NCBI GenBank assembly: GCA_009917555.1
Contig: QZDX01000006.1
Coordinates: 165,605 to 229,604 of the forward strand
Reading direction: 5' to 3'
Length of the DNA: 64,000 nucleotides
Origin: a bacterium 1XD21-13
Lineage (GTDB): Bacteria; Bacillota; Clostridia; Lachnospirales; Lachnospiraceae
The notes under the pieces were generated by a model that was given only the letters and a program-made list of their open reading frames with translations, was not told the DNA's origin and ran no database searches. Shown here piece by piece: positions 35,767-44,995 of the stretch. How positions within the stretch are numbered: the stretch's first letter is position 1; every line of letters begins with the position of its first letter. The position numbers and the translations under genes were made by a program.

Positions 35767-36081
35767 GACGCCCATTTGCTTCAGCCAGCCTTGCAGTTTT
35801 TTCACAGGGAAGCCGGTAACTGTAAACTTTTCTTTGGCTTTGCTATGTATCGTTACTTTGGTAGCAAATAGATGTTTTCCAACTGTAAAGCCTCTGATTT
35901 CTGAAAGTTTAAGCTCAAATTCCATATGGCTTGTCCAGGAAATGCGAAAGCAAACTCTCTTATTTGTAACAAAGATTGTACCACGCCACACATCACATGA
36001 ACCTCCCAGCACTGGCTCCCAGTAGGCCATCATGCCCTGTCCAATCAATGACTCGCCCGGTTCAAGTTGTATATCTGCCAT
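35755..36081 (-). CDS. GRAM/PH-like domain protein
   Basis: The 108-residue protein begins MADIQLEPGESLIGQGMMAY and has the classic GRAM core: RGTIFVTNKRVCFRISWTS, FELKLSEIRGFTVGKHLFA and FTVTGFPVKKLQGWLKQMG. GRAM/bPH domains bind lipid or protein. It lacks the usual membrane helix. The ATG 36079-36081 follows GTGGAGGAAACAATT. Whether it protects against a toxin is unknown. Confidence 0.75.
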   Translation of the reverse strand: MADIQLEPGESLIGQGMMAYWEPVLGGSCDVWRGTIFVTNKRVCFRISWTSHMEFELKLSEIRGFTVGKHLFATKVTIHSKAKEKFTVTGFPVKKLQGWLKQMGVQKI

Positions 36082-36157
36082 AATTGTTTCCTCCACATTC
36101 CTAACTGTAATTATCTTTCACCGCCTACTTTGGAATAATTTGCCCCAAAGCTCTAAT
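36082..36157 (-). repeat. intergenic repeat copy 3
   Basis: Bases 36119-36150 read on the minus strand as AGCTTTGGGGCAAATTATTCC followed by AAAGTAGGCGG, a diverged copy of the TTTGGGACAAAATGTCC..AAGTGGGCG repeat. Confidence 0.4.
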
Positions 36158-36592
36158 TTACAATAGAGCCATACGGAGGTAATTGTTTTCGCTCCAATTC
36201 TCCAGATAAATGCTCTCGTCAGCGTGGGAACCAAGTCCCTCACATGCTCCCACATATAAAGGCTTTCCATTTCTCACAACCCACTGTAATCCATGTTCCG
36301 GCTCCCACGCACATTCTGAAAAAACAGATATTGAGTAACATCCTGCAATCTCTTTGTCAATATACATTTCAACTGGTATGATATAAGGCAAGATGTTCAT
36401 GGGTGCATCTAACTCTTTTGGATATTCCATATCCTCAAACTCAAACATAAATGTGAGTGGTTCTCCATGACATCTTTCCGCATCATAAAAAAAGCGAATA
36501 CTTGCCTTTAGGAGCTGCTCAATGCTGGATTGATCTAAATTCAATAATTGTGAAACACATTTTTCTGCATACTCAGTTGAAATTTCCTGCAA
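36158..36592 (-). CDS. immunity-like protein, possibly N-terminally truncated
   Basis: The 144-codon frame has a helical start (STEYAEKCVSQLLNLDQSSI) and a beta-rich end with CYSISVFSECAWEPEHGLQW and VVRNGKPLYVGACEG. The ISVF.EC.WEPEHG..WV..G..LYVG end resembles DUF6985/DUF2262-type immunity proteins. The only usable start is TTG 36590-36592 with no ribosome site; stop codons lie shortly upstream. It may therefore be the body of a gene that lost its beginning. Confidence 0.5.
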   Translation of the reverse strand: MQEISTEYAEKCVSQLLNLDQSSIEQLLKASIRFFYDAERCHGEPLTFMFEFEDMEYPKELDAPMNILPYIIPVEMYIDKEIAGCYSISVFSECAWEPEHGLQWVVRNGKPLYVGACEGLGSHADESIYLENWSENNYLRMALL

Positions 36593-36616
36593 TTTTTCAT
36601 TGTTTCTTATACATTA

Positions 36617-36705
36617 TCAAGTTTGGGACATTTTGTCCCAAAGAGCCAAACAATCCCAAACAAAACTGTCCGCCATAGTCTGCGCTTTTGACTCACTCGC
36701 CATGG
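36617..36705 (-). repeat. intergenic repeat, longest copy
   Basis: The minus strand holds GGCGAGTGAGTCAAAAGCGC, then GGCGGACAGTTTTGTTTGGG, then TTTGGGACAAAATGTCCC. Pieces of this order recur at 31400-31480, 33040-33065, 34431-34460, 35715-35740, 36119-36150 and 58293-58330. It is the reference for the island repeat family. Confidence 0.6.
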
Positions 36706-37412
36706 GTGGGAAGCTTGCATTTTGAAAAAGCCTTTTTGATACCCCACACAATCACAGCTGCAGCCACGCACACGGCGATCCGAACCAGAACATCCAACAT
36801 CCAGCTTACTTTCCCATGCCGGTACATATCCAGTATATAAACCGGATCAACATCATAGTCCTTCGCCATCTGTTTCAGCATCCGGCGCTCCTCGGTGGTG
36901 GTATAGCGGACATAGCCAGTCGGATAATTGTCCGCTCCCGTCAATACCAGATAATTGTCAAAATATACACAAAGCCAGGAACCATCCTCCAGTTCTGCCA
37001 GATAATAGCGGTTATAGTACCCGCCCACAAAGCCCTGGATAAACCGCTGTAAAGGCGGGAGAGGATAGTCGGCATAAATGTATTCAGAAACGCTTACTGA
37101 CCTTTTCACGCCGCTGTTATGGTGGGTATGTATGCCCGCCTGCCCCACATCCCGCAGACGAGCCAGTGGGCAGGCTACCAGAGTGCCGCCATTCACAGTG
37201 GACGGGGTACTGCTCAAAAAGCAGGTTTCTATATCCTCCTGTCTCTGAAGCCGCTGGACATCCGCGCCGGGCCGCTGGCCTTGCCCCATTCCCTCCCCAG
37301 CCCAAAGATCGTACAGCCAGCCGGTAGGAGCAGATAACATCACCAGGAGAGCAAGTATGACACATACGATATTCCGCAGGATTATGAGTAAGGGGAATGA
37401 TTCTTTTTTCAT
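36693..37412 (-). CDS. two-helix membrane protein
   Basis: The 239-residue protein has an N-terminal helix (FPLLIILRNIVCVILALLVM), a long extracytoplasmic domain with IQGFVGGYYNRYYLAELEDG and FDNYLVLTGADNYPTGYVRY, and a C-terminal helix (VLVRIAVCVAAAVIVWG). The ribosome site is AAGGATTTTAACT. Its two-helix layout resembles the gene at 33884, but the sequences are not clearly related. Unknown family; membrane topology suits an immunity protein against a cell-surface toxin. Confidence 0.6.
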   Translation of the reverse strand: MKKESFPLLIILRNIVCVILALLVMLSAPTGWLYDLWAGEGMGQGQRPGADVQRLQRQEDIETCFLSSTPSTVNGGTLVACPLARLRDVGQAGIHTHHNSGVKRSVSVSEYIYADYPLPPLQRFIQGFVGGYYNRYYLAELEDGSWLCVYFDNYLVLTGADNYPTGYVRYTTTEERRMLKQMAKDYDVDPVYILDMYRHGKVSWMLDVLVRIAVCVAAAVIVWGIKKAFSKCKLPTHGE

Positions 37413-37451
37413 AGTTAAAATCCTTTTCTTTCAACTTGAAAAATCCGTCTA

Positions 37452-38600
37452 TCATAAATTCCCGGTTTGCAGATAATGGTTTAGAGCCGCCAACAATTCT
37501 TCATTCGTAGCTTTCGGCTTTTTCTGCAATCCCCCAGTTATCACTTTCATAAAATCAGCTCCGCTACATAGAATGTATAACGGTTCTTTCTTTGCAGTAA
37601 CAGGGCAAATACTTTTCCCATCTTCTCCTTTCTGGGGAGGCTTATCCGCCTGGCAGTAATCGGACAGGCTAACCTTTGTTTTAGGAGTTTTTGTATAAAG
37701 ATAATATTGACTTATTTCATCATCCCTTTCCTTGTCCTTTATGCACAGCCTGGCTTCTTCAAGCAGATATTCCAAACTGTCAAGGTCTAAAAAGATATGC
37801 TCTGCCTCACTGCGGTTGATCGCAGACAGGGACATTTCCCCTTCGGCTGTGGAACCAACAAAAAGGGCGTTTCTGTTCTCATCATAGCAGCAAAACACCT
37901 TTCCGCTGCTGGCTTTGTACTTTTTGATGGCAGAATAATCAATGCCATACCTTTTCAGTACAGATTTGCTTGCAACCCAGTCATCCTTTTTGAGATCAAA
38001 GTATTCTTCATACCGCCACCCCTTTGTTTCCAATTCGTATTCCGCACTCTGATAGTCCACGCAGGCAAGCGCTTCTATCAATACGTTCAGCAGAAAATCG
38101 GATAATTTTTCATGTTCCATTTTCCACATTGAAAAACTGTCTGCATCTTTGTGCCAGTACACAGGAGGATCGTCTTTCTGCAGATCTTCTATGCGGATGC
38201 CAAACTCGCCCATCCCACCTGCGTAATCACTGCCGATCACAAGATAATTATCGACCGTCTGGGGCCATTCTTCTGCTGGAAGCTGAAAAAGCTCGTAGAG
38301 TGAACGTTCATATTTGCCAGGACGCTTTGACCAATGGTCTTTGCGGTCGTCTATCATTTCCTGTAGCTGGTCATAAAATGTGCAGGGAATATTCGCAGAC
38401 GTTTTATGCTCCATTTTCCCAATCCAAAGATTGGATGTCCCCAAAAGAGGACAGTCCACCATCAGCTCCATAAATTCTATGTAAGCTTTGGGCAGTCTTA
38501 TCTGTTTCTCCAGCTTTAATTTTTCAAGCCATTCCCTGCCTGTTAGCTGATCATAACCCAGCATCTTTAACATTTCGACAGCAGATACATCATATTTCAT
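37452..38600 (-). CDS. SMI1/KNR4 (SUKH) family protein
   Basis: The 382-residue protein has a SUKH core: LKLEKQIRLPKAYIEFMELM near residue 29, DNYLVIGSDYAGGMGEFGIR near 117, and KDDPPVYWHKD. A second part (about 190-380) contains VFCCYDENRNALFVGSTAEG and a helical tail. The core pattern LP.AYIEFM...D, LVIG.D..GG...IR, PPVYW is diagnostic. SUKH proteins are predicted immunity proteins; the target is unknown. GGGAGGAACAAAT precedes the ATG. Confidence 0.82.
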   Translation of the reverse strand: MKYDVSAVEMLKMLGYDQLTGREWLEKLKLEKQIRLPKAYIEFMELMVDCPLLGTSNLWIGKMEHKTSANIPCTFYDQLQEMIDDRKDHWSKRPGKYERSLYELFQLPAEEWPQTVDNYLVIGSDYAGGMGEFGIRIEDLQKDDPPVYWHKDADSFSMWKMEHEKLSDFLLNVLIEALACVDYQSAEYELETKGWRYEEYFDLKKDDWVASKSVLKRYGIDYSAIKKYKASSGKVFCCYDENRNALFVGSTAEGEMSLSAINRSEAEHIFLDLDSLEYLLEEARLCIKDKERDDEISQYYLYTKTPKTKVSLSDYCQADKPPQKGEDGKSICPVTAKKEPLYILCSGADFMKVITGGLQKKPKATNEELLAALNHYLQTGNL

Positions 38601-38675
38601 ATTTGTTCCTCCCTCCGTTTTTTATAATAACTCACCGAAACTCATGCTCTTTTTACTGTTGTCACAAAAGACTCC

Positions 38676-40121
38676 CTACCCAAAAATATCAACAAGTGCT
38701 TCCAACCGTTCCTGTGTTGCTTCATCCTTTGTCACAAACCAAAACGTACCTTCCTCGTTGTCATACAGCCCAACGGCCTGCCCGTCCATGGCCTGGTAAA
38801 GCCTCCGGGTATTGCCTACAGCAATCTGATCCGTAATGCCTGCGATGGAAGACAGACATGAACTCAACTTCCCGCCTTCAGACAACATCGATGGTTCAAA
38901 ATCCGGAAACTCCCAAAGGATCAGATTCAATTTTTCACCACAAGCCAGCGCCCACAAAAATTCCGCCGCAAGAAAACCGTCTAAAATACCATATGCGTTC
39001 CATTGGCCTACGCTGTCATTGGCACGGCGATATAGAAACGGGCTGTTCAATTCCGCTGCCCAGTGATACACCGCCTGATTTTCTGTGAGAAAGTTCAGTT
39101 TGCCATCCTTTGCTTGCTTCAATCCCGAAAGAGGACGAACCACATTATAACTGTGACAAAATCTGCCTGGCAGATAGCGGTAAAACTCTTCCAATGGAAG
39201 CGGAAGGGAAGCTCCCAGACGAGCTCCTACCCGTTCAATACTTTCCTCCTTCGCTCCTTTTCCCTCAATCCCGGCAAATTTACAGAGAAACTGTAATACC
39301 GGGGCAATGGATTTCAGTTCCCGTTCCTGTGGCAGCTGGGGTGGAGCTGAATTAAAAACAGGATGCCCATCCTGGCTTTTCATCCAGACATATTTGAATC
39401 CCATCCGTTTCATAAGCTGTTCCAGTTCCTCATCAGTCCTGCCGCCAAAATAAGCCATCTCTGAATAGAGAATACTTCCGCATAAAATCCTGGAGGATTC
39501 CTCCACAAAGTTTACGCTAAAATTTGTTCTGTGACCGGAAAGCTGCTCCGGCGGAACATGATAAAACGTATTCGGAAGATGCTCCCGCATTTTTTTCCAA
39601 TAGCTTTCCACCTTATCCTTGTTGACGGCCGCCACGCTGGGCTGCGCCAAGGTCTGCTGGTATCCTAGCCATTCCATGATCCACTGAGAGAGTTTTGACT
39701 GATTGCATGGCACTTCACGGCCCTCCAGATGCTTTTCTTCCTTGCGTGTTTCCGGCAGCACATAAAGCCCCCACATCTGCGGATCTTCCGGATCATTGCT
39801 GCTCATAATATCCTTGCTTTTGTGATACCGGCTTACTTCAAAGCCATAGCCGTATCGTTCATGCTGGCAAAAAGGCAGGATAGTAATGATGGTATCTGTC
39901 CAATAGACACGTTTGTAAATTTTTAATTCCTCAAGTGGAATCAGATTTCCCTTTTCCGTAAAAGCAGGATCATCCGGATGAAAAGTCAGATATACTTCCT
40001 GAAGAGCCTGGGGCAGCGTAAATCCCAGTTCTTTTTCTTTGTCTGCAATATCCTCCAATGTAACAGTACTTTTCATATCGCTGCCAAAAGACTTTATCCT
40101 ATACAATTCCGCCTGTATCAC
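38676..40121 (-). CDS. SMI1/KNR4 (SUKH) family protein, double-domain, paralogue A
   Basis: The 481-residue protein begins MIQAELYRIKSFGSDMKSTV and has the first SUKH motif EDIADKEKELGFTLPQALQE and a second one near residue 300 with SLPLPLEEFYRYLPGRFCHS. The order motif-strand-helix twice suggests a duplicated domain. It is a paralogue of the next gene (40168-41553), with matching N-termini. The GTG start at 40119-40121 follows GGAGGTACATTGCG. A role in neutralising one or two toxins is inferred. Confidence 0.8.
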   Translation of the reverse strand: MIQAELYRIKSFGSDMKSTVTLEDIADKEKELGFTLPQALQEVYLTFHPDDPAFTEKGNLIPLEELKIYKRVYWTDTIITILPFCQHERYGYGFEVSRYHKSKDIMSSNDPEDPQMWGLYVLPETRKEEKHLEGREVPCNQSKLSQWIMEWLGYQQTLAQPSVAAVNKDKVESYWKKMREHLPNTFYHVPPEQLSGHRTNFSVNFVEESSRILCGSILYSEMAYFGGRTDEELEQLMKRMGFKYVWMKSQDGHPVFNSAPPQLPQERELKSIAPVLQFLCKFAGIEGKGAKEESIERVGARLGASLPLPLEEFYRYLPGRFCHSYNVVRPLSGLKQAKDGKLNFLTENQAVYHWAAELNSPFLYRRANDSVGQWNAYGILDGFLAAEFLWALACGEKLNLILWEFPDFEPSMLSEGGKLSSCLSSIAGITDQIAVGNTRRLYQAMDGQAVGLYDNEEGTFWFVTKDEATQERLEALVDIFG

Positions 40122-40167
40122 CGCAATGTACCTCCATCTGCTCCTGAAAAATATTTTAAAAACATTT

Positions 40168-41553
40168 CTATGTTAGCCAACTCAATTTTATTTTAGTAAC
40201 TTTCTCCAGATTCCGCAGCGGTTCTCCACCAACAGCTGCTGCATACAGCGTTTTCAACTGCTTATCATAGAGAGCAATGATATCATTTTCAGGAGAGCAA
40301 TACAGCTGCTGCATATTCTCCCTTGTCAGATTCTGAAAGCAGGGTACTAAAACTTTCCCTAATGCTCCCCTTGTACTTAAAGATTGTTTTGAACATTCCG
40401 GGACTTCTGCCAAAACAATGCCCAGATCTTCTCTGTTCATAATGTTCCAGGCTAATTGCGTTACAACAAATCCATCTATCATACCATATTCGCTCCACGA
40501 ACCATCCATTTCCGAGCGATAAACAATCGGCGATAAATGTTCAAAGGCATAATCAAATACGCCCTGGCCGCCTGATAAAAACGGTATTTTTCCCTTTTCA
40601 TTTTTAAGGCGCCCCGGTAAAATAAAGCAATTCGGGGCATTCAGATAATTTCCCGGAATGCAGCGGTACAATTCTTTCAGCGGCTCAGGTATGGCAGCTC
40701 TGATCCGCTGTTCTGCCTCCACAATTTCCTGCTCCTGCGATTGCAAATCTATCATATCTATGAAATGATTCAGTGTTTCCATGGCTGGTTCTATACTCAA
40801 AAGCGGCCTCTTCCTGATTGATTTATGTGGGGCCGGTGTTTTCTCAATAAATTCCCCATCCAGTTTATACCATTCAAACCCGACATGGATATTCTCCATA
40901 AAGTCTTTAACTAGGCCGGAACTGCCCGCAGATACAAATACACATCGCATTCCAAAATCAATAAACCCATAGAGAGCAGAATCCTTTGTTGAGCAGGCCC
41001 TCCCTATATTGTTTTCTGCCTGTCCGATGGGTAACATATGAAAAATTTTTAAAACAGTGTTCCGGTCATCGTATGCAAGTCCTTTGGGATCGATCCTGCC
41101 AATACTGTTTTGGCTGAAAAGTTGTTGTGCGCTAACCCACCCCATTAGAGAGGAAGATAGCCGATAACCCGATCTGCATATAGATGCCTGTTTCTGTTTC
41201 TGGTTTTTCGGATTGTTGTAATATGTATAGGTATAAGGATCATGTATGTCCTGGACATTGGTTTCCTTCCTGAATCCAACTCCCCAGATCCCGTAAGTAT
41301 AGAATGTAATTACTTCAACATCTTGAGAACCGATAAGGTGACGCTTCGTTCTTTTCAGCTCATGCAAAGGAATAAATTGGTTCTTTGCCGAAAAAACCGG
41401 ATCATTTTCGTGAAAGGTAAAATAAAAATCCCGCAGAGCCTGGGGCAGCATAACTCCCAGTTCCTTTTCCTTGTCCGCAATATCCTCCGGTGTCACAGAG
41501 CTTTCCATACTGCTGCCAAAAGATTTGATTTTTTTCAGTTCTTCTGATATCAT
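40168..41553 (-). CDS. SMI1/KNR4 (SUKH) family protein, double-domain, paralogue B
   Basis: The 461-residue protein starts MISEELKKIKSFGSSMESSV and shares with its neighbour IKSFGS.M.S.VT.EDIADKEKELG, LPQAL, YGM/ILDGF and RENMQQLYCSPENDIIAL (corresponding to NTRRLYQAMDGQAVGLY). The second SUKH unit appears near residue 295 (IPEPLKELYRCIPGNYLNAP). The arrangement suggests tandem gene duplication and divergence. GAAGGCGGCACC precedes the ATG. Confidence 0.8.
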   Translation of the reverse strand: MISEELKKIKSFGSSMESSVTPEDIADKEKELGVMLPQALRDFYFTFHENDPVFSAKNQFIPLHELKRTKRHLIGSQDVEVITFYTYGIWGVGFRKETNVQDIHDPYTYTYYNNPKNQKQKQASICRSGYRLSSSLMGWVSAQQLFSQNSIGRIDPKGLAYDDRNTVLKIFHMLPIGQAENNIGRACSTKDSALYGFIDFGMRCVFVSAGSSGLVKDFMENIHVGFEWYKLDGEFIEKTPAPHKSIRKRPLLSIEPAMETLNHFIDMIDLQSQEQEIVEAEQRIRAAIPEPLKELYRCIPGNYLNAPNCFILPGRLKNEKGKIPFLSGGQGVFDYAFEHLSPIVYRSEMDGSWSEYGMIDGFVVTQLAWNIMNREDLGIVLAEVPECSKQSLSTRGALGKVLVPCFQNLTRENMQQLYCSPENDIIALYDKQLKTLYAAAVGGEPLRNLEKVTKIKLSWLT

Positions 41554-41565
41554 GGTGCCGCCTTC

Positions 41566-42264
41566 CTATTCTTTATAATAAATCACCGGGACTCCTTCAA
41601 ACGCCAGTCCTTCGTTCCTGCACAACTCGTAAAAATCGCCGTTCCTGTTATTGTTCTGCCATTCAAAATAAATTTGATACAATTTCATGTAATACTCAAA
41701 CTCTTCCACAAGCTGCGGATCTACTGTTTTTTCTGAAAGGATTTTCTTCGCTACACCTACAATATTTTCAAATTCCTCTTTTGTAATGCGGATGCTTTCC
41801 GGAAAATGATGCTGCCCCCACCATAAGGAATCAAGCTGCTCCCTGAAATAGAGCTGAACCGTCTGCGGATCACATTTTTCATGCATGTATGCACGTTCCA
41901 AAATGGGATAAAAATCATGTTCCAACTTTGGATCATGGGGGTTGTAAATGTTTCCAAAAATCTGGTACGCCCACCGCATCTGCGGCATCTTATCCTTCTC
42001 ACATTCACGGCTTAAATAATCGTCAAGCAACTTTGTTAATTGAAATGGCAGATGGCGCCTGGGCAGGTCATCCCCCGGAAATTTCATCTCGTCCAGATAT
42101 TCCCTGCAAAACTGAAACAAAATAGCATCTGCATCCGCATCTGGCACATTTTCTTTAAAAGATTTTGTAAATGAGAACAGAAAGCTGTTTGCCTGCTTTT
42201 TCAGTCCCTTTTTACGCAAATCCCAGTATTTTTGTATCTCTGTGATAAACTGCTCATAATCCAT
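41566..42264 (-). CDS. uncharacterised helical protein
   Basis: A 232-residue, mostly helical soluble protein begins MDYEQFITEIQKYWDLRKKG and ends FEGVPVIYYKE. It has a conserved-looking DLPRRHLPFQLTKLLDDYLS and SLWWGQHHFPESIRITKEEF. No family is recognised. It lies 12 bases upstream of the double-SUKH gene, likely in one transcript. AGAGGAGTTAGGAC precedes the ATG. Confidence 0.6.
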   Translation of the reverse strand: MDYEQFITEIQKYWDLRKKGLKKQANSFLFSFTKSFKENVPDADADAILFQFCREYLDEMKFPGDDLPRRHLPFQLTKLLDDYLSRECEKDKMPQMRWAYQIFGNIYNPHDPKLEHDFYPILERAYMHEKCDPQTVQLYFREQLDSLWWGQHHFPESIRITKEEFENIVGVAKKILSEKTVDPQLVEEFEYYMKLYQIYFEWQNNNRNGDFYELCRNEGLAFEGVPVIYYKE

Positions 42265-42364
42265 GTCCTAACTCCTCTGGAAGATTCTTTCCGAACAATT
42301 CTCTGATCGGAAATTCTGGAACCAGTTTTGAATGATCAACTGCATGCCGAAATTCTCCAATCTG

Positions 42365-43048
42365 TTAACAGGAATAATCCTGCTCTAATTCCTCCTGTGT
42401 GGGGAATCTTGCTTCATCCTCGTCAAGAAAGTCACCAGTACAGGCAAAACGGAGAAAATCATGAAAGTCCTTACAGATATAAAGTTCCCGTGATTCCATA
42501 TACTTCCTTACTTCTGATCTGCTGTTCCATTCTACCCCAGCGCCCATCATGTCATATACGCCCTCTTCATGTATCGTGACAACGCCGCCGTTTACCACAT
42601 CCAGATACACCAGATGCCCGTAAACCTTTCCAAGCCTGATAAATCCTGCCTCCAAAAAGCAGGGGCAATCATCCTGTGTTTTCTGTTCTCGCTGGAGATT
42701 TTTCAAAAATTCTGCCCCACTGTTTCCCTGGATATTATGCCACTCAAACTCAACCGTTGGGCCAATGTCAAATTCGGGCCGGGGAATATAGCCATTTTTC
42801 TCCCGTGAAAAGGTTTTGCTCCATGAACACGCAAAGGAATCGCCGCAAAAGGAAACAAGTACGGTAATGTCACCTGGCATTTTATAGCTTAACAAAAATT
42901 CATGGTAAGGCGCTGGCAGCTTATATCCAAGTCCTTTTTCAATATCTGATAAATCTTTTTCTGTAAAGCCGGATTCTTTTAATGGCTCTTTCCATAATTG
43001 CGGTTCACGTTCTCTCAATATCCCCAAATACTTTTTTGCTGTTGTCAT
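42365..43048 (-). CDS. SMI1/KNR4 (SUKH-1) family protein
   Basis: The 227-residue protein has SUKH features: FTEKDLSDIEKGLGYKLPAP, YHEFLLSYKMPGDIT, EWHNIQGNSGAEFL, and YGHLVYLDVVNGGVVTIHEE with CKDFHDFLRFACTGDFLDED at the end. This is the common SUKH-1 layout. The ATG 43046-43048 follows AAAGGAGGCGTTT. It is preceded closely by the uncharacterised gene at 43074. Confidence 0.88.
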   Translation of the reverse strand: MTTAKKYLGILREREPQLWKEPLKESGFTEKDLSDIEKGLGYKLPAPYHEFLLSYKMPGDITVLVSFCGDSFACSWSKTFSREKNGYIPRPEFDIGPTVEFEWHNIQGNSGAEFLKNLQREQKTQDDCPCFLEAGFIRLGKVYGHLVYLDVVNGGVVTIHEEGVYDMMGAGVEWNSRSEVRKYMESRELYICKDFHDFLRFACTGDFLDEDEARFPTQEELEQDYSC

Positions 43049-43073
43049 AAACGCCTCCTTTGACAAATCATAG

Positions 43074-43730
43074 TTACCAGCTATCCCAATAGCTGGGCTT
43101 TATTGGATCAAATTCATCCTCCCGAAAGCGGTACAGGTCATAGATTCGATTCTTGTCAGATTTTTCACTGGATTTTATCATGCATACGAAAACGACCCGG
43201 CTAGAATCAAATCTCTTCGGTTTGCTTTTCAATCCCAGTATAACTGGTCTATTGGCAGAAAACTCATTCTTTGGCCTTGTATAATGCCCCCAGTACAGAT
43301 TGGGATAATTTTTTGTAATTGTTTCGCCCAAATATATAGAAATATCCAACGCAAGGGACAGCGTTTCGTCTGTGAATTTCATGGTTATTTTCCGGACATT
43401 TTCCTCCATCCACTTCGGATATCTGGAAACCTCGTACTCCATTTCTTTCTTGCTTTTGGGAACCTGTTTAATCTTTGTTTCATACCAATCCCATAACGGA
43501 ATCAACGATTCCGGCGAATAATCAAAGGGCTGGCTTTCCGGACGTTCCTCTTTCATATATTCCCAGAGCATAGTGATACGGTTAGGGATTTCATTCTTAA
43601 ACCACAAAAAATATTCCTTAGCCCGTTTGGGTGTCAGTTCAAAAAATGCGTAATTATCAAAAAACTGTTGCGCTGCAATTTTATTATGGTTAGCAAAATC
43701 GAAAGGCGCAATCATCAGGGAATATCCCAT
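43074..43730 (-). CDS. uncharacterised protein
   Basis: A 218-residue protein starts MGYSLMIAPFDFANHNKIAA. Central features are FELTPKRAKEYFLWFKNEIP, KKEMEYEVSRYPKWMEENVR and LSLALDISIYLGETITKNYP. The NYP.LYWG.Y...P..F..N.PV..G pattern is a recognisable but unnamed family in Firmicute accessory loci. No signal or membrane segment. It probably belongs to the same cotranscribed set. Confidence 0.6.
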   Translation of the reverse strand: MGYSLMIAPFDFANHNKIAAQQFFDNYAFFELTPKRAKEYFLWFKNEIPNRITMLWEYMKEERPESQPFDYSPESLIPLWDWYETKIKQVPKSKKEMEYEVSRYPKWMEENVRKITMKFTDETLSLALDISIYLGETITKNYPNLYWGHYTRPKNEFSANRPVILGLKSKPKRFDSSRVVFVCMIKSSEKSDKNRIYDLYRFREDEFDPIKPSYWDSW

Positions 43731-43759
43731 AAACCGTCACACTCCTTTTCCAAATGTTC

Positions 43760-44995
43760 TTATTTTCTCCGCCATACCCCAAACAGACTTTTCTTGTAAT
43801 GTCTCAATGCCTCGATTGCCGGCCCGTAATTTCCCGCCGCTTTCAGATACTCCACGCCCTTTTCAATGTTCTCCCGCACACCGATCCCCTCGGCATACAT
43901 CATCCCCAAGCCATAGCTTTTATAGGGAGAATCCTGGCTTTTCTCCAAAAATGCTTTTCCCCGTGCCGGATTCTGCTGGCAGCCACGCCCCAGCAGATAG
44001 CAGATTCCCAGCAGATCATATTTGATACCTTCCGGCTCCTTATCTCTCTCCAGCCATTGAACCGCCTGCGCATAGTCCACAGCCGTACCCCAGCCGTTGA
44101 AATACAAACGTCCCAACTGTCGGCAGGCATAGCTGTCGTTACCATAGCTGGCAGTCTTTTTGTAGCACTCTAAGGCATAAGGCAGATTGCGCTCCACCGC
44201 CCTGCCGTTCCAATAAATATCGCCTATGATATGCCAGCTCCAGAGATGTCCTGCCTCTGCCGCTTTCAGCGCCCAGGGGAGGGCTTCTTTATCGTTATCC
44301 TCTGTATAGGCCAGATAATGGGCATAGGCATACATCCACTCCGGGTAGCCCCGTTCTGCACCCTGGCGCATAATGGGAACTTCTTTTCCCGGCTCTGCCG
44401 GAATGTATTCTCCCCGTCCATGCTCGTAGTAATGGCCATAATTCCGCCCCGCCAGTATCATGCCGCCGGAAAATGCTTTTTCAAACCAGGGGAGACACTG
44501 TTTTATCTGCAGGCGTTTCCATTCGTTCCAGGCTCCCTTATTTGCAAATTCACTTTCCTTACGATCTTCGATCTCTATGATGTCGAGAAAATAATAGGTG
44601 TTCCCAATCATGTACTGGCAGAAAGCGCAGCCGTTTTCGGCTTTTTCATAGATCACATCCCATGCTTCTTTTATGCTCTTAAAAGGCATGATCTCCCGTA
44701 GCTCCGGTGTCAGCATATCCATACGCAGCGCCCCCAGAACCGCAGCGGCGCTGCCCAGGGAGATCGCCTGATGGAGCATGGCATAGGCCGCTGCCTCGTT
44801 TTCCTCAAAGGGATGGTATTCCCAACTGTAACAGGAGCCGGAAAAGCAGCGGGAGAGGATATAGCAGGCGTCCCCATCGTCTTCCTTTGCCGCAAGCAAT
44901 AATGCGTCCGCCGCCGCTGTTGCCTTGTCGTTATCACAGCAATAATAGAGATCCTCAATGGCTTTATCCACCACATTGCTAAAATACTTACCCAT
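43760..44995 (-). CDS. Sel1-repeat protein
   Basis: The 411-residue protein contains several Sel1-like helical repeats: YILSRCFSGSCYSW, YAYAHYLAYTEDNDKEALPW, YGNDSYACRQLGRLYFNGWG (the pattern A...LG..Y..G.G...D...A..W), and GICYLLGRGCQQNPARG. Sel1 repeats mediate protein interactions. It is expected in the cytoplasm. The start overlaps the upstream gene end by eight bases, suggesting coupled translation with the membrane protein at 44988. Confidence 0.82.
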   Translation of the reverse strand: MGKYFSNVVDKAIEDLYYCCDNDKATAAADALLLAAKEDDGDACYILSRCFSGSCYSWEYHPFEENEAAAYAMLHQAISLGSAAAVLGALRMDMLTPELREIMPFKSIKEAWDVIYEKAENGCAFCQYMIGNTYYFLDIIEIEDRKESEFANKGAWNEWKRLQIKQCLPWFEKAFSGGMILAGRNYGHYYEHGRGEYIPAEPGKEVPIMRQGAERGYPEWMYAYAHYLAYTEDNDKEALPWALKAAEAGHLWSWHIIGDIYWNGRAVERNLPYALECYKKTASYGNDSYACRQLGRLYFNGWGTAVDYAQAVQWLERDKEPEGIKYDLLGICYLLGRGCQQNPARGKAFLEKSQDSPYKSYGLGMMYAEGIGVRENIEKGVEYLKAAGNYGPAIEALRHYKKSLFGVWRRK

